In this document: positions 48,901-62,985 of the stretch, piece after piece
Layout of the letters: the number at the start of each line of letters is the position of its first letter
How positions within the stretch are numbered: position 1 is the stretch's first letter
Assembly (NCBI GenBank): GCA_002633025.1
Contig: NMRB01000068.1
Coordinates: 352,894 to 416,893, forward strand
From: Notospermus geniculatus
Taxonomy: Eukaryota > Nemertea > Pilidiophora > Heteronemertea > Lineidae
Direction of reading: 5' to 3'
DNA: 64,000 nt
The notes under the pieces: generated by a model
What the model was told of the DNA's origin: nothing
Database searches by the model: none
The model's input: only the letters and a program-made list of their open reading frames with translations
Position numbers and translations under genes: made by a program

Positions 48901-51900
48901 CGGCATCAAGTTAAGCTGAACACAAGTTCACGTGTATATCTTGTACTGGATGGTCGCTGCTGTTGTGTATAATGCACTTGGAAATTGACTTGGCATCATT
49001 TACCTAAACTTGGTCCGAGATGTGAGTGTTGTTGTTGAAGATTGTGTGTGCATTTCTTGGTTTTTGTTAGGCAATGATAGAGTTTGACACTCTGACCAAT
49101 GCAATGGATTTCCTTTGCGAATCTCGTGGGTAGCGACGGCGGCTTATGCTTCCCCCGTGCAGGAAATGTTGTCAAAACCAATAACAAGCGTAGACCATCA
49201 ATAAGGCAATTTTACTCCCTAACTGCATCGGTCAACGCCTAATTATCACCATTCGCAGTGGAGTATTTTTGATGACACAGGCATCTGTTTCTCATGACTT
49301 TGCATGTCGATTTCACCATCTATTAAAGGCGCGCGCGCCTCGCACGTGGCCAACATTCCGCGTCAAAATGAAAAGGTGAAAAACACAAGAAAGTGAAACA
49401 AGATAGTCTTGAGAATGGTCGAGGTAATGTTCCTGTTAACTGCTCTACCTCTCTCCAAGGTGTGTTTGGCAGGCGATGGTTCCATGCCGTCCCATCTCAA
49501 CAAGACAGAACACAAAACACAACTTCCGTTTCGTTTTTTACAGCAAATGTGCCCAACTTATATGAAACCGACTGTACACCTGTCCATTTCTAACTTGTCA
49601 AGTCGATGCACAGATTGTGTACGTCCAATGTACTGTAACGTTCATTCTGCTTGAGTTGGATTTCAAGTCCACCTGTCTGTCGATGCTCTGGTAATCACCT
49701 CCCCTAATCAGGTGCACCACGAAGGCATGTCACTGACTTGCAACTTTCAAGCAACCGGCCATGTTTGTCACGTGTTTGATGAAAGTTTCTTCGCTACATA
49801 CATACACTTTTACCTCTGATCCCTGTGTTGAATCAATGTAGACACAGGTTAAGGGGTTGACTTAGAATGCACTACAGTAGCAATCGGTAGTAGAGCAAGT
49901 AGAATGAAATGTGTAGAGGTCTACATGTAAACGTCAAAACAAAAACTCCGCGTTCCGCTACCATGTTTTAGAAGGCAGTTCTATTATGTAAAGCGTAAAC
50001 GCCTACTTAGTGGTAAGAGACAAAGACTCATTCAAATCGTGGTTGTCACGGTGGACGCTTTCATAGAACTCAATAGGCTAAAATCAAAGGGGACTTAACC
50101 TTTGTGAAATTGACGACTGGCTGGTAGAGGTTAAGCCTGGGGATTAACAGGCATGTCAGAAATCGTTCATGCCATTGGTCGGCTCAGCACACTGCTTCCC
50201 TTTACAATTTATTTTGAGTGGGTTTGGGGCGAATTATTGCTGGCCGACCTCAAGATGTGAAAGCAACGCCAAAATGTATAGGGTACTATGTTTTCTGTCA
50301 ATTTCATGTATAGAGGAGTCTGAGAACTGTTCTTGTACTTCTATGGACAGATAGGTTCATGAAAGCAGATGGTCCTTGAGCTGAAAACTGGTCAGTGACA
50401 GCGAACTTTACAAACCGTCCTCAGTGACCCAACAGTGGGTCAATGGGTATATCTGACCGTCTGATGGTATGGCACTTAAATAGCCGCGAACATGATGTTG
50501 AGACTTCAGTATGATTAGTCAATCATAATTGGCCATGTTTCGAGGCAAATCAAGAAAGCTGCCAAAGACTTCGATAGCGACACTTGAAACTGCCAAACTC
50601 GGCCTCGGAAACGTGATAAAATTCTGTCCGGGTCTGGCCCTATCAGTGCGCTCGACAGGGTTGATAATATCACAAGAGTGGTACCCGTTCTGGATGCAGT
50701 TGGCCCAGGTCCTGAAAATCTAATCGGAACTGTCAGAAGTGAGTTGGCAAACACGGAATTGTTGGTGATAGTGTCAAGTTGTCAGATGTGCCCCGGCATA
50801 CTGACATTGGTGAGATATCGGTAAGGGACAGGTGACTTCGTGGGGGCAATCGCAGACGGGTCACTGGGTGTACTTCACAAAAAGAAATCGTGTGTTACTG
50901 TTAAGCCTTTGCCAAATATAGTGGCCTTTCCATGACACAAGGCAAAAATATCTTGAAACGTGGTCACTCCCCTATATGCCCCCCCCCTTCGGATAACGGC
51001 AACGCTGTGCACCCGATGTTGTATGTTTCCCAAGGCTTTGGAAATGTAATTATCCCGACTTTATCCCGACTGGCTGCAACAAGGCCAAGCGTTCCATCTT
51101 GACAGACCAAGCAATCGGCAAAAAAGCACTTCAGATTCATGACGGATGTGTTCCCCTCATCACAGGTAAAACTATCTCAATCCGTCCATCATTTCTGGGC
51201 TTCTACACCTGGGATGCCACCGAAACGTGTAGCGTCGACGGGCCAGACAGGGCCATTTATCTTCCCCTGTTATGTATGGCGTTTCGAGATAAAACTTCGA
51301 CAGCGTAGAATGTGGGAATCGAGAAGAAAGTTTGCCGACATCAGAGACAGCGATGCCGTTAGGCGGCAGCACACGACGGTTGTATGCCATGACGTCATGT
51401 GTACCGATCTTCTGGGAGATCCTGGGATGTTGATTGTAACAAGTTAAACAACAGGCACATCGTCTGTAAATTACCCAGACAAATAAATCGTAAGGTAACA
51501 ACAGCTTTGCCGGAGTGAAAATGTAGGAAACACGAGTTATGAATTACACACCTGTAGGCCTAGCCCACAGATGCGTTGTTAGAAAAAGAACCCAAAACAA
51601 GGATGTATATGTTCAGCATCGCCATAATCTTGTCCTGTGTGCAAAACAAAAGGTAGAAAACACTGTACACAATAATATAGAGCGTGCAAACGACCAGGAC
51701 AGTATGTTAGCATGATTTTGTACATGTACTCAGTGGTTATGTAAACTAACCGTGTATAACCGCCGTGTCGTTGGTCGTGTATCATGAGTTTTACCGTCCT
51801 AACAAGTGGTATATTGTAGGTACACGGACTAACACGGCACATGTACAGGTAGAAACAACTAAGACATGATTGGTGCATGTATGACGGCGTGTCATGCACG

Positions 51901-52009
51901 TATACATCAATGAAAGTGGAAAAAATCTTGATCGAACACAGAGAGTACAAGTTACATCTTGAGAAAGAGATTTTTGTTGTAAAGTATAGAGGAATCCCAC
52001 TGACGATTG

Positions 52010-52253
52010 TGACGTCACTGCCGCGACGAGATGCCGCCATGCTGGACGTCACGTCCAACGCATTCGTAGCTTCAGATGACGTCCAACATGGCTGACGTGC
52101 GAATTATGACGTCAGTGATGACGTCACGTGAAGTTCCTCTATAAGTGCAACATTTCCATGCTCAGGTCACTGAGAAATACTTCCGGGTCATGAGGAATCC
52201 AAAAATTCATTTCAACGTTACATGTAGCTCTCTTATACGTCACAGATGACGTA
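52010..52253. promoter_or_regulatory. Cluster of CRE-type TGACGTCA sites
   Basis: Perfect palindromic TGACGTCA occurs at 52010-52017, 52107-52114 and 52119-52126, the last overlapping an E-box CACGTG. Partial sites are GACGTCACGTC (52045), TGACGTCC (52077), TGACGTGC (52093), TACGTCA (52236) and TGACGTA (52247). This is the binding motif of CREB/ATF bZIP proteins. Enhancer or promoter function is inferred from density only. Confidence 0.5.
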
Positions 52254-55200
52254 GGGGGCCAGCGCTAAGAAACCCTTGTGATCTACTTCGTAAAAAAATG
52301 AAGACTTGTGCAGAAATGGGGCTAGTGAAGGATAACCTCTCTAATGCGACAACGCGGCGACAAATCTGACGCATTCGGGCCTATGTTCCGATGACAACTC
52401 ATGTACACGTATAATGTCTATTGACTCACCAGTTTACATGGTCACAAGACATGTAACTACGATAAAAACATCGAATGATCGATACTTACAGAATGTCTTA
52501 TGCCTTCGATTCTTCAATCAGTTTTGATGACAAGCTTTCGAATGACTAACTTGAGGCTATCCAGTTAATCAAAGGTTGCAAGTGTCCAGTAGAGATAAGG
52601 CTAGTCAGCCAATGTTGACAGTCGGGCTCATCTTCAAATCAACTTGACTTTAGATGTACATTTCTCTACACGATTTACATAATGTAAATTGCCAAATATC
52701 CAGAAGTGAATCTGATCTCTTGCTTGTAATTCCTCGTCCCCNGACTTTTAGCTCCAAATTCATTGTTAATTCACCAGGCGACAGCACAGTCGTTTGTAAG
52801 TTGGTCTGTAGACCATCCGTTCCGCTGATCCCTTGTTTACTTCCTGTCGCATTCAGATAATTAATTGTAATTAATGGCGTGATTAGTTTGGCCAAAAGAA
52901 ATTGACAATTTAGAATTTCATGGCGCAATCAACATAGTGATGATTTCAGTCCGCGGGATGAGTCACGTTTCACATGTGTAACACGGATATGAAAAATGAT
53001 TCGGACACTAAGAAAATGCTGAAAACGCAATGATTCCCCCTGTCAAATCGGACATCATTCGAATACCGCCAACCTGTTTTTGCGATGGCAACTTTCTTAA
53101 AAGTTTCCTTACGTTTGAGGCAAAGAAGTCTTCTAGCAAACTCTCCATAAATCATTCTAACAACCCCTGATGATTCACAAGGACTTTCATTTTCTGCTAA
53201 CAGAACTTGATTTGCATCCCACCCCATCTAACTAACTCCAGTAAGAACCACAAGAAAGGTTGATATGCACTCATTTCGCTAAGTAAAGATGTAGACACTT
53301 GCACAAGTTGCGAGAATTGCATTAAGTGGTCAAGATGAAACAAGCCAAGTGTATGACAGGTTAATTCTCTCAAGGGTTTAAGGGGTATTACTGGAACTCA
53401 TCTCTGGCCTCATACCCATTAGATCAGACCGACCGATCACAGCCATCGGCTTGTAGCAATCTGCCGGGTTGTCAACCTGTGACCGCGCAATTCATTACTT
53501 TGACAACATAACGACCGAAAAGAACCGTACTCATCAGCGAAGGGTCGGGGAGATATCCGCATCCTTTTAATGTTATTAACGGTATTACACTTGCCAACAC
53601 TAGCTCTATACTAATTTAATTAAAGACTTGGGTCTAGGATAATGTAACGCCGCAATCAGGTCGTGTAAATCCCTGGGACTTTCACGTCAACACGAGTCCA
53701 GCCCATCATCGGCTGGATCCGGCATCAACACGCTTCTGTGCCGTAAAGAGAACAATCTCTTCCCTGTGGAGGAATATAATGACGTGTTCGTGCCTCTGTT
53801 GGCATATCTCGACAGCCCAGCGACATCTCCGGTCGCGTTTTAGCCTTTTATTGCACAAAAATACAAATCTAACTGGCTTTCGGGAACGTGCTTGGGCATT
53901 TTATCGGCATTAACACTGCACATAAACTAGAGGCATGGATTGGAACACAGTATCGGGAGTACTGAACCTTTTTTGGACGAGCATCTTTATGGAGAAAATT
54001 CACGATCGGGCGAAAGTAACCAACAGTAGTTATTTTTTCACAATGTTGTTTGAAAGAAAAAGAAAGCTTGAGAAACTCTCTGTCGTGGCCTGCCATTTTT
54101 TCTGCTGAAAATGCGGCGAAAACCTGTATTCATGAAACAGCGATTTGAATGAGGGAGTGTAGAGCCATATTGCTCCCACTTGCCGCCGATTCGTATACAC
54201 TCCATCACCAAAACCCTCCTTGAAGTTTTACATGGCTGCAAAGCATGTTGTATAATCTTCCAGATTGTCGAACACTATTCGTGAGTAATGGTGTGAACTA
54301 ACTCAAGTGTAATGAATCTGACCGAAATGACGGCTTGACTAGCATAACATGTATCTAGCCGTCAGGAAGCAAGCGGCAAACTTCATTATACGAGCTTTTA
54401 ATGAAAACTTCTCTCGCTTCATTTGAGCTTCTTGGCCAGTCAATGCGCTAGATCCTGTATTAATCAGTGTCATACGACGGTTTTCAATAACAAAATTCAA
54501 CAGAATTAAATTTAGAGGTTTTCGGGTCCATTTATATGGATTAGAGTTAATATAGTCTAACAAAACCCTTTATCTGCTGCCCATTCATAGTCACACATTC
54601 TACTAATGCGTTTATTGCTGATCCATCAGGACACTGCATCTGCATTGGCTAATATCCCCTCTTAGAAATCACGCTGCGCTGCATCAGTGATGGTTTTTGC
54701 CTCCCAAAGCCTGGATACAATGCCAGTAGAAGTTGTTATGACTTATTTGTAAGGTGTGATTTGCACAGAGTGCGCCGTCCATTGTGGAAGCAATGTTTGA
54801 GATTAGAGCCACAAAGACTGAAGGGACAATCGCGGAGAGGGGCGGTGCAGAGCCTGACGGACACTACAGGCTATAAATAATAACTAAATAGACAAAGTGA
54901 ATATCCGCAGTAAGGGAGCAATCATTTTGAGATGATGCTGGGTGGGAAACTTTGAAAGTCAATTTGGAACCCAAAGTTCTTGGATTCGTGGCCTTCGATC
55001 CGAATCCAAAGTCTTGTCAGCTGATCTACGCACCAGGATTCATATTGGCGAAATATGTATATGAAATCGGTAATGCTTGGTTTCTTATTCGCTAATTTCA
55101 TTCTGGCTTTTTATTGGCTACCTTTCAGTGGTCTTGGATCTCATTGGTGATACCTCTTGCCAAATACTTTAGTACTGATTGTAATTCTTCAATGTTAATG

Positions 55201-55493
55201 CTGGTGTCTTGCATCACCGAGAGTTTAAATGCTGGATCTGACAAAAGCATATGACCTTCTTTAGAACCGAACTAATCGTGTCAGCAAGGGCTTCGCGTGC
55301 GTCGCACAGGCACTGGCCGGCCCGGACGGCTAGGCGCACCTGCGAAGGACGTCCGGGCTGGTACAGCATCATGGGAACAAGATTTCGCCACAGGCGAATT
55401 CTTTCACCCCGCATATGGTATACTACCCATAAAACAAAGACATTATTTGGATGATCCACGGGATTAAAGAGCAGCCTGATATGTGGAACTAAA

Positions 55494-56145
55494 CCCCGTC
55501 GACTCCGTTGCTCTCATCACAACTTCCGTCTGTCGCCTTTGGACGAAAATATTTAAACAACCCAGAGACAGGAATCCAAGATGTCTGATCTATTTGGGAA
55601 CAGGGAATGTTGACTTGTTCTATAAAAACCATTGGTCTATAAATATGGTTTTATTATAGCCACCCTGGTTAGCTTTGTGCTGCCCTAAGCGCCGGACAGT
55701 TATCATAAGTGAATAATCACAGGGTACTCATGGTATCATCTGGTTGACACTCCGAACAAGGGACCACATTCCTCCTTTCGCCTAAGGGTCATTGGCCACA
55801 GTTTAACGCCAACACTTGATAGTGTGGGGATGATATGGCATTTTGAGGACTCTACCCTATCATTAAATTTAGAGATAGCGGGTGCTGGAGGTCATGCAAC
55901 TTCACTTTTCTCCTGGTCCATGCTCAATCTGCCTTTAACAGCGTTCATGGAGAGCATCGTAGCATCATTCGGTGGCTGTGGACGGACACCAACGTAGGCT
56001 AAAGGACTTATCCTACGGGCCTACAGGCAAATATCCACCGTGAAACTGTGCCAACTGTACACCAAACAAGACTGGGCGGAAATCGTCAACCGGCCCCTTG
56101 TGCACCTTTAGGAACCAATGAGAAGCCACGTCACTGTTGGAATGT
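55494..56145. repeat. Tandem duplicate block 4, copy A
   Basis: Begins CCCCGTCGACTCCGTTGCTC. It matches 56598-57255 with a few substitutions and short indels, then diverges after TCACTGTTGGAATGT. The following 56146-56596 is found only after copy A and ends at the N at 56597. Confidence 0.85.
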
Positions 56146-56597
56146 ACAGTCATCAGCATTAGTTTGTATACACCTGTAATTTGGTTATATTTCAGCACCA
56201 AGAACACCAAATTCAACCGGGTTTGTTGCATGTGAAATTTAAATCCTTCTGGCAAATGTTCCCATTGATTTTATAAATTTGCTTTTATGATGACATTATG
56301 TAATTTACTTCTCAAAAAAGGTAGAAAATCCAATTTTTTTATTCCCCATAAAATTCTTGATTTTCCTTCATTCCCTAGTGCATCTAACTGTTTTAAAATC
56401 ATTGGTAAAAGTTTCATTCAAAAAATCGCCCTCGCTTTCAAGAAAAAATGACTTTTCCACAAAAAGCTTCTAGAGACACCTTCCATATCATTGACAATGT
56501 CCCTGTCAATATGACTCGGATACAATTTGGATGACAATAAAAGTGTCATGTGATATTCACATGTGTCAGAAGCACTAGGCCCCATTATCATGATTAN

Positions 56598-57255
56598 CCC
56601 CGTCGGACTCCGTTGCTCTCATCACAACTTCCGTCTGTCGCCTTTGGACGAAAATATTTAAACAACCCAGAGACAGGAATCCAAGATGTCTGATCTATTT
56701 GGGAACAGGGAATGTTGACTTGTTCTATAAAAACCATTGGTCTATAAATATGGTTTTATTATAACCACCCTGGTTAGCTTTGTGCTGCCCTAAGCGCCGG
56801 ACACTTATCATAAGTGAATAATCACAGGGTACTCATGGTATCATCTGGTTGACACTCCGAACAAGGGACCACATTCCTCCTTTCGCCTAAGGGTCATTGG
56901 CCACAGTTAACGCCAACACTTGATAGTGTGGGGATGATATGGCATTTTGAGGACTCTACCCTATCATTAAATTTAGAGATAGCGGGTGCTGGAGGTCATG
57001 CAACTTCACTTTTCTCCTGGTCCATGCTCAATCTGCCTTTAACGGCGTTCATCGAGAACATCTTAGCATCATTCGGTGGCTGTGGACGGACACCAACGTA
57101 CCGTAGGCTAAAGGACTTATCCTACGGGCCTACAGGCAAATATCCACTGTGAAACTGTGCCAACTGTACACCAAACAAGACTGGGCGGAAATCGTCAACC
57201 AGCCCCTTGTGCACCTTTTAGGAACCAATGACAAGCCAGGTCACTGTTGGAATGT
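56598..57255. repeat. Tandem duplicate block 4, copy B
   Basis: Starts directly after the N at 56597. It ends with the same TCACTGTTGGAATGT, then continues into sequence not present after copy A. Confidence 0.85.
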
Positions 57256-58762
57256 GCCAATGAGAGCGCCCGGCTAAGGTTATTTCCTTATATCGCCAAT
57301 AGAGGGCAAGACATCCCCTACCTGAAGGGCAAATCGTCTGTCCTTGTAACTCACCTTTCAGTATTCAGTACAAGTTTCCTCGGAGTCATCATCATCCCGC
57401 CACAACTCCCACCCCACATCATCTGTTCCAAAAGTAATAAAACGACAATTTACAAGCGATTACCGATCGTTCATCTCTGGTTTTCCAGACGGTCAAACTT
57501 TGTCAGTCTGCGCTATTAATCACCAAATGAAGAGACAAGGTCGCCTTCCTCGGCGACTTTGTGAATATTAGTTACTTCTCAGCCGGTGATGGCTCCTTCA
57601 TCTTCATACCCTCCCCGAGCAAACATCCATCCAAGCGCGCAAAGACAAAATTGGAAACTGAGAATGACAAACGAGACTTGGAAATAGATGGCGGCCATTT
57701 TGGTAGGTTTGATATGTAAACGTTATCTATTTCGCCAGTTACACTTGCATCCTTAATCATTCTCTAGTTAACACCCGAGCAAGCGCCAAGTTTGACAGAT
57801 ACGAATGATCACTGGCGCTTTAGTTGTTCTGATATGTAAATATTATCTTTTTTTTGCAATTTACACTTGCGCTTTCTAGTTGACAACAACCATGACAAAT
57901 CTCGTTTAATCTCGTGAAATCACGTGAGATATGAAGCAGAACAATGGCATCCATCTTATTATTTTGTGATCGGTAAAGCTATCTATGTTAGAAGAAAAAT
58001 TTAAATTGATCAATGTTTTCTAGTCAAAAGGTAAACATCCATGTGGAATCTCGCCGGCAGGAGATCTGACGAGATCTGATTTTCGTAATTGTGATTTTAT
58101 TGAACGTATCAAAGCATATTCATGAAATGTGCGTCCATCATTTCCCCGATTAGGCTTCACCACGATCCGGGACCCTGCCTGTTATCAATTAATCAACATC
58201 TCGTCCATCGTCTGCAAGATTTTTCATGCAGGCGAACTCATGTACAGGGATTGTCAACATAACCAAAACACACAACACAAATCGCATGACACGTACGAGT
58301 AATTAGCGGCAGAGTCTACAATGGCTCTCGTTCATAATCTAATATTCAATAAGATGTCCCCCAATTAATCAACAAGAGGATAATTATGCCTTATTTATGA
58401 TCGCCCCGCGTGAATATTGGATGAAAAGTGAAAGTTATCATGTTAGTAACTCCGATAAACGAAGTGAAGATATTGGCGGCATTGTTAATCATGTTTACAC
58501 GGTCGGTGGATTAAATCATCGTGATGCAAAGAGACGCGTAGGCTTGTGTCGTGATTGATAAAGGCATGAAAGGAAGGCCATGTTTCATGACTCGCTCGGA
58601 AGTGTGAGGTACATGTATACAGTGGTTTTTACTGCTGCACTGTGTGTGCATTCAGCGCGAGCAGTTTTGGATGGCAGATGAACGTCTCGGAGTACCGCGC
58701 AGTGTCTTGGCTTCCCAACAGACTGGAGGGTGTCCATCAGTCCGTCCCATGAACCTTTCCTT

Positions 58763-59060
58763 TCCAGATGATAACTGAAGATTCGCTGGGGGAATTGATC
58801 TGAAATTCCCGTGATAGGCCTAGGTAGATGATGACACCAATCAAAAACCAGTGCCAACGCTTGGCCAAGATGGCCGCCATGGCAGCCATTTTGAATCTTT
58901 TCCGGACAATAGCTAACGAAATGCTTGAGCAATTGATTTGCAATTTCCGTGCTGGGCCTTTCGTGGATAGAGGAAGACACCTGTCGAAAACAAGGGCCAT
59001 CGCTTCGCCACCAAGATGGCTGCTGATGGCCATTTTGAATGTCGTTTCCGGATGATAACA
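58763..59060. repeat. Two-unit tandem repeat of about 140 bp with AAGATGGCNGC motifs
   Basis: Two diverged units each run from TTTCC(A/G)GA..ATA, through GATCTGAAATTCC or GATTTGCAATTTCC, to CCAAGATGGC and CCATTTTGAAT, and a third begins after 59046. The open frames across it on the minus strand follow from the repeat and match no protein I know. Confidence 0.6.
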
Positions 59061-62000
59061 GACCGTGGGCCTGAGGGGTAGGCCTATCTCAGCTGTGCAT
59101 GGGACTCTTCTGTTGTTGTTGCACCCTGTATGAATCATTTTAGTGATCTTGAAGTCTGGCAAACAGTTGGATATAAAAAGCTTGGGGATAATTCAAAAGT
59201 TTCCATTTCAAATTGAATAGGGGGCCATCGTTTGATGAAATTGCAAACACTCAAAACACGGCGTTTTCTTTGTAAGTGATCTCATTGAGGCAGCACAACA
59301 CCTATAATTAGGCGTAATCCTGGGAAATCTGTTGCTAAATTTGATCACTCATGCAATTTGAAATCGTTTCTGCAATGATGAAATATTTGATAGTGATATA
59401 GGCGAAAGAAATAAATATATTCGATTATTGGGCATGTCTGCTGACAAATTTATCGAAATGGTCCAGTAAGTTGTCGGTACTCAAGATGAAGAAGCCTGCG
59501 AAGGCTATACAACACTCAATGCCAAGTCAGTAGGGGGAAAAGCCAATATTTTGGAACGTCCCATGAAATAGGCAAGTTGGCGTTGAGTGATGGACATGAA
59601 AGGGCACAGGTACGGACCTATTCAAGCTCCTTTGCAAGAGCATCGAGCAGTGTGTACATGTAGTTGGGTGTCTCGCCCTGGCTCTCTGGATTCATCACTG
59701 CCTCACCACTGAGCCATGCCAACCATAGAATGCCAAAGCTTTGATACGGTTTTAGCATTCGACAGTTCAAATACATATACCACAGTTCCATGACTGACAC
59801 TGTTACAGTTTCTCAGCAAACAAGTCCGTTCTCTTCCTTGGCCTCTCAATGTCTGAAATGCGGAAACGAATAAATGACCAACTTCAATCTGCCGATATGG
59901 CGTGCAATGCGGTTTTCTTCAACCTCGGGGAAAGATTTACAATTCCTGACGTATCAGATTTTATCAGGTTTATAACTACTAATTAGAAACTTTTGAAAAG
60001 ACTCTATAACAAGCGGATAATTGGCTGTGGACGCTCGTTAGCCGGTGTGACAAAGTCCCAACCATATGGCACGGACCCTAATTGTGGGTTTGGTGACGTG
60101 TGGTATCTCCCAAGCACGCTATGGCGAAGGAGAGGGACATATGTCTCGCTCTGCTGTAGGGGAGGGTTAGAAGTGACTTAGATGGCGTCTTCTGGTCCTC
60201 TTTGAAGTTGGGAATGTAAAACTGGATAATGCTTGACTGCGGCGTGTTTTGCTATAATCCTGCCTTCGGGACTTATTGTGTCCACAATGTCTTGACCAGG
60301 ACATTTGATACGGTCCTATACGAAAATTACGTAGAATACTTTACAAAGTTGAACTGGACTCGACTTGCCAGTTCATTTCATGCTGGATCAGTCAATATCC
60401 ACGTGCACCGATGGACATTACAAGGGGAAATGTACAGCATGTGACGCCATCTCGCGCTGGAATGGACACCAGCGGCCATCAAGTCGTCTGGCCATTTCTT
60501 GAGAGAAACAGACGACAATCACATAAATGAAAATTCCATAAATATCTGAGGCACTTACCCGAGAGGGATTAGGATTATGTTACCATGCAACCCGGCACCG
60601 CTGGATCAGGTTCGGGCTCGGGACAGTCGTCTGGGAAACGGGACACAGCTTGTGTGACAATAAAAAGACACCGCCGGGTCGGCCCAGCATTTGATACGGC
60701 AGTGCCGCTTTGAAAGTTAAACGTCGTTGTCGGAAATATTACAAAGATGAACAAGATATTTGGTGTTGTTACCAGATTAGAGATGTTTTAATCATAAAGC
60801 TATGTTTGCCAACGGATTCCACTTTGTTTTCTAACGTCCGAATACAGCTGAGGACATGATTATTAGGTACTCGATCAAAACAGCGGATGGAGAGTTGATG
60901 CCAAAAATGCTGAAAAAAAATTATCTCCAAATTTGGAGGTGGTTAGCTCCAGGAATCGGACTTGAGCCATCAGAATTTTTCTTTCTTGTTTAGCCCGCAG
61001 AGGGGGGTTGGAGGGGATGAGTCCGGTAAAGGCCAAGATGTTGTTTCGGCAACAGCTGTGAAACTGTAACAGAATGTAGGCGTATACTTTCTTTGCGTTC
61101 GTGACTTCTGGCTCAAATATGTTTCCTGACCTGTAACACGACAATAATCCGCCCATTTGGTGGAACCAACAATAAACATGTTACATACTTTCGCTCTGTT
61201 TACAAGACATGAACGACACAACTAAAACCAGTCCGTAACCGTTCAACGATTTGGAAAGGAACAAAGCCTAAACAAATAGTCCCAAAAGGAAATTGTCGGT
61301 CAGCAAATTTCAAGCCTGAGTTCACGTACAAAATTCATCAAATTGACGAAATTCTGGAAATCGTCACACCCCGTGTCGAGCTTATTGACAGGACGTTGAT
61401 ACTTTTGCTGAAGATCAACAAAGAAAAATTTCAATGTGAACTTTTATTACAATAAAACTATGATATGACTCTTCGCAGGTGTGAATCCGTTCTTTCAAAG
61501 CCGCTGTCCTACTTTCTTTGCACGTTTCTCATCGGTGATTCCCGCTGAGCCGTTACTTTCAATAAGTCGTAAATGTAACTGTATTTCTTTCTTCCGATAC
61601 TGTCCGACATCACAGTAATCTTGGCTTGCCAAAACCTGTGACCTCCAGCTCAGCTGAAAGAAGGAAAGAAGCTCAGCATTATCACAGGTCCAAGGACTGG
61701 GGGAAAACCGCTTACATCACCGATATCGTTGAGCTTTCCAGAGGGGTACGGCGCCCTGAAAAGGTTTCAGCATTCTACCCGAAGTCTTGCACGCAGGTGT
61801 GGTCCAAAAAGCGTCCATTGTCCGTCTCCGGACTCACAGCCCCGTGACTGACATGTCCTTGCATACATAAACACTGCCCCGGATCAAAGTAAAACCATTT
61901 TAATTTGTACCTCATTGTTGTCATCCTGTCTTGGGGTGGATAAATTTCTGTGGCAGCTTCTCGACCGTGACGGCGAGTTACCAGGTCAAGTGCTTCACTG

Positions 62001-62967
62001 CTTTGAGTTCTTTCCTTCCAGTCTTTGCTTGTATCTTCTGTGCATCTCGTGTGCAGAGTGTGTGCACCAGTGCACGCTGGCCCAGGTCACCGGGAGATCT
62101 GCCTTCCCCTGGCCAGAACCAGGCAAACATTCCAAAGCATGACACAGCTTATGACCGAGGAGGTCATCCCTTTTGTCATTTGTGTGACTCTGCACTAAAT
62201 GTTGTCCCTGAAAGATAGAGTGTCAATTTGACCACCCCTGGACACTGCAAACTGAGTCACCATCTTGAACTTCCCACACAGAGATTGGTAAAGGACGTTC
62301 TGTGGAATGTTTCCGAACCTACATGGGTAATGCCCTTATAATCATTAGATCCAGAGGCAAGAGTACATGTAGGCCTACATGTAGACATGTACATGCGACG
62401 AACAATGCCTTCATCGACCATCCTGAAATACATGTATTGACAAATCACCAGCTCCGTCAAACCTTGGAGTCAGTATAATTCCTCCAAGGTCAAACTATGC
62501 AAAAAGTTGTAAACAAAGTGACTGGGGAAAGTCACATGTCAAAGGTTATAAAACAGTGTTTTAATCGGCTTAGAGTCGAATGATGCAACTGTGGCGTTGT
62601 TGATTCATCGTAAATGATGTCAGCCAATGACGTGTTTACTGGAGCGTGTTGTGTTCGGCTAGCTTCTCTTACGGTAAGCCATGGTGATCTACACCCTGTG
62701 AACCGTGAAAGAAAACGCTCTGTCGGACTCTGATAAAGCAGCCAAATGACAAATCATTATTTGAAGACGGTTGAGTTGATCTTCTAAATCGGTGCTTGGC
62801 GCTGGAGTCGTCAGTTTATGCACAGACCTGTGGATTCTGTAGAGGTCTTCAGCTCAGTTCCGGCTGGTAGATCGACACTGATGTGTTTCTTGGGACACGG
62901 GTCTGGGTCTGTTTGGCATGGTTCAACGATAGTTCGGATCTGTTACCAGGAAAGGAGAACACGATTA

Positions 62968-62985
62968 ACATGTGTAACATGTGTA
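62968..62985. promoter_or_regulatory. Tandem pair of ACAnnTGT sites
   Basis: ACATGTGT occurs at 62968 and again at 62978, one helical turn apart. ACAnnTGT is the reported Iroquois (Mirror) recognition palindrome. The pair lies about 28 kb upstream of the Irx start codon. Single copies are also present near 52973 and 56560. Function is inference. Confidence 0.3.

Larger units (their letters stand above)
42827..55493. other. Upstream non-coding region, middle part
   Basis: No supportable gene. Contents are the small foldback at 43954, the GC-rich island at 45020, a GATGAT-rich tract near 45620-45665, SINE copy 2 at 45735 and the CRE cluster at 52010. A GC palindrome GGCGCGCGCGCC lies at about 49328 and there is an N at 52742. 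The longest open frame (51579-52058, minus, 159 codons) has no domain and is within chance expectation for AT-rich DNA of this size. Confidence 0.5.

Noticed and set aside
51579-52058. 159-codon minus-strand open frame
   Set aside because: No domain or recognisable motif, and one frame of this length is about what chance gives in 64 kb of this composition.
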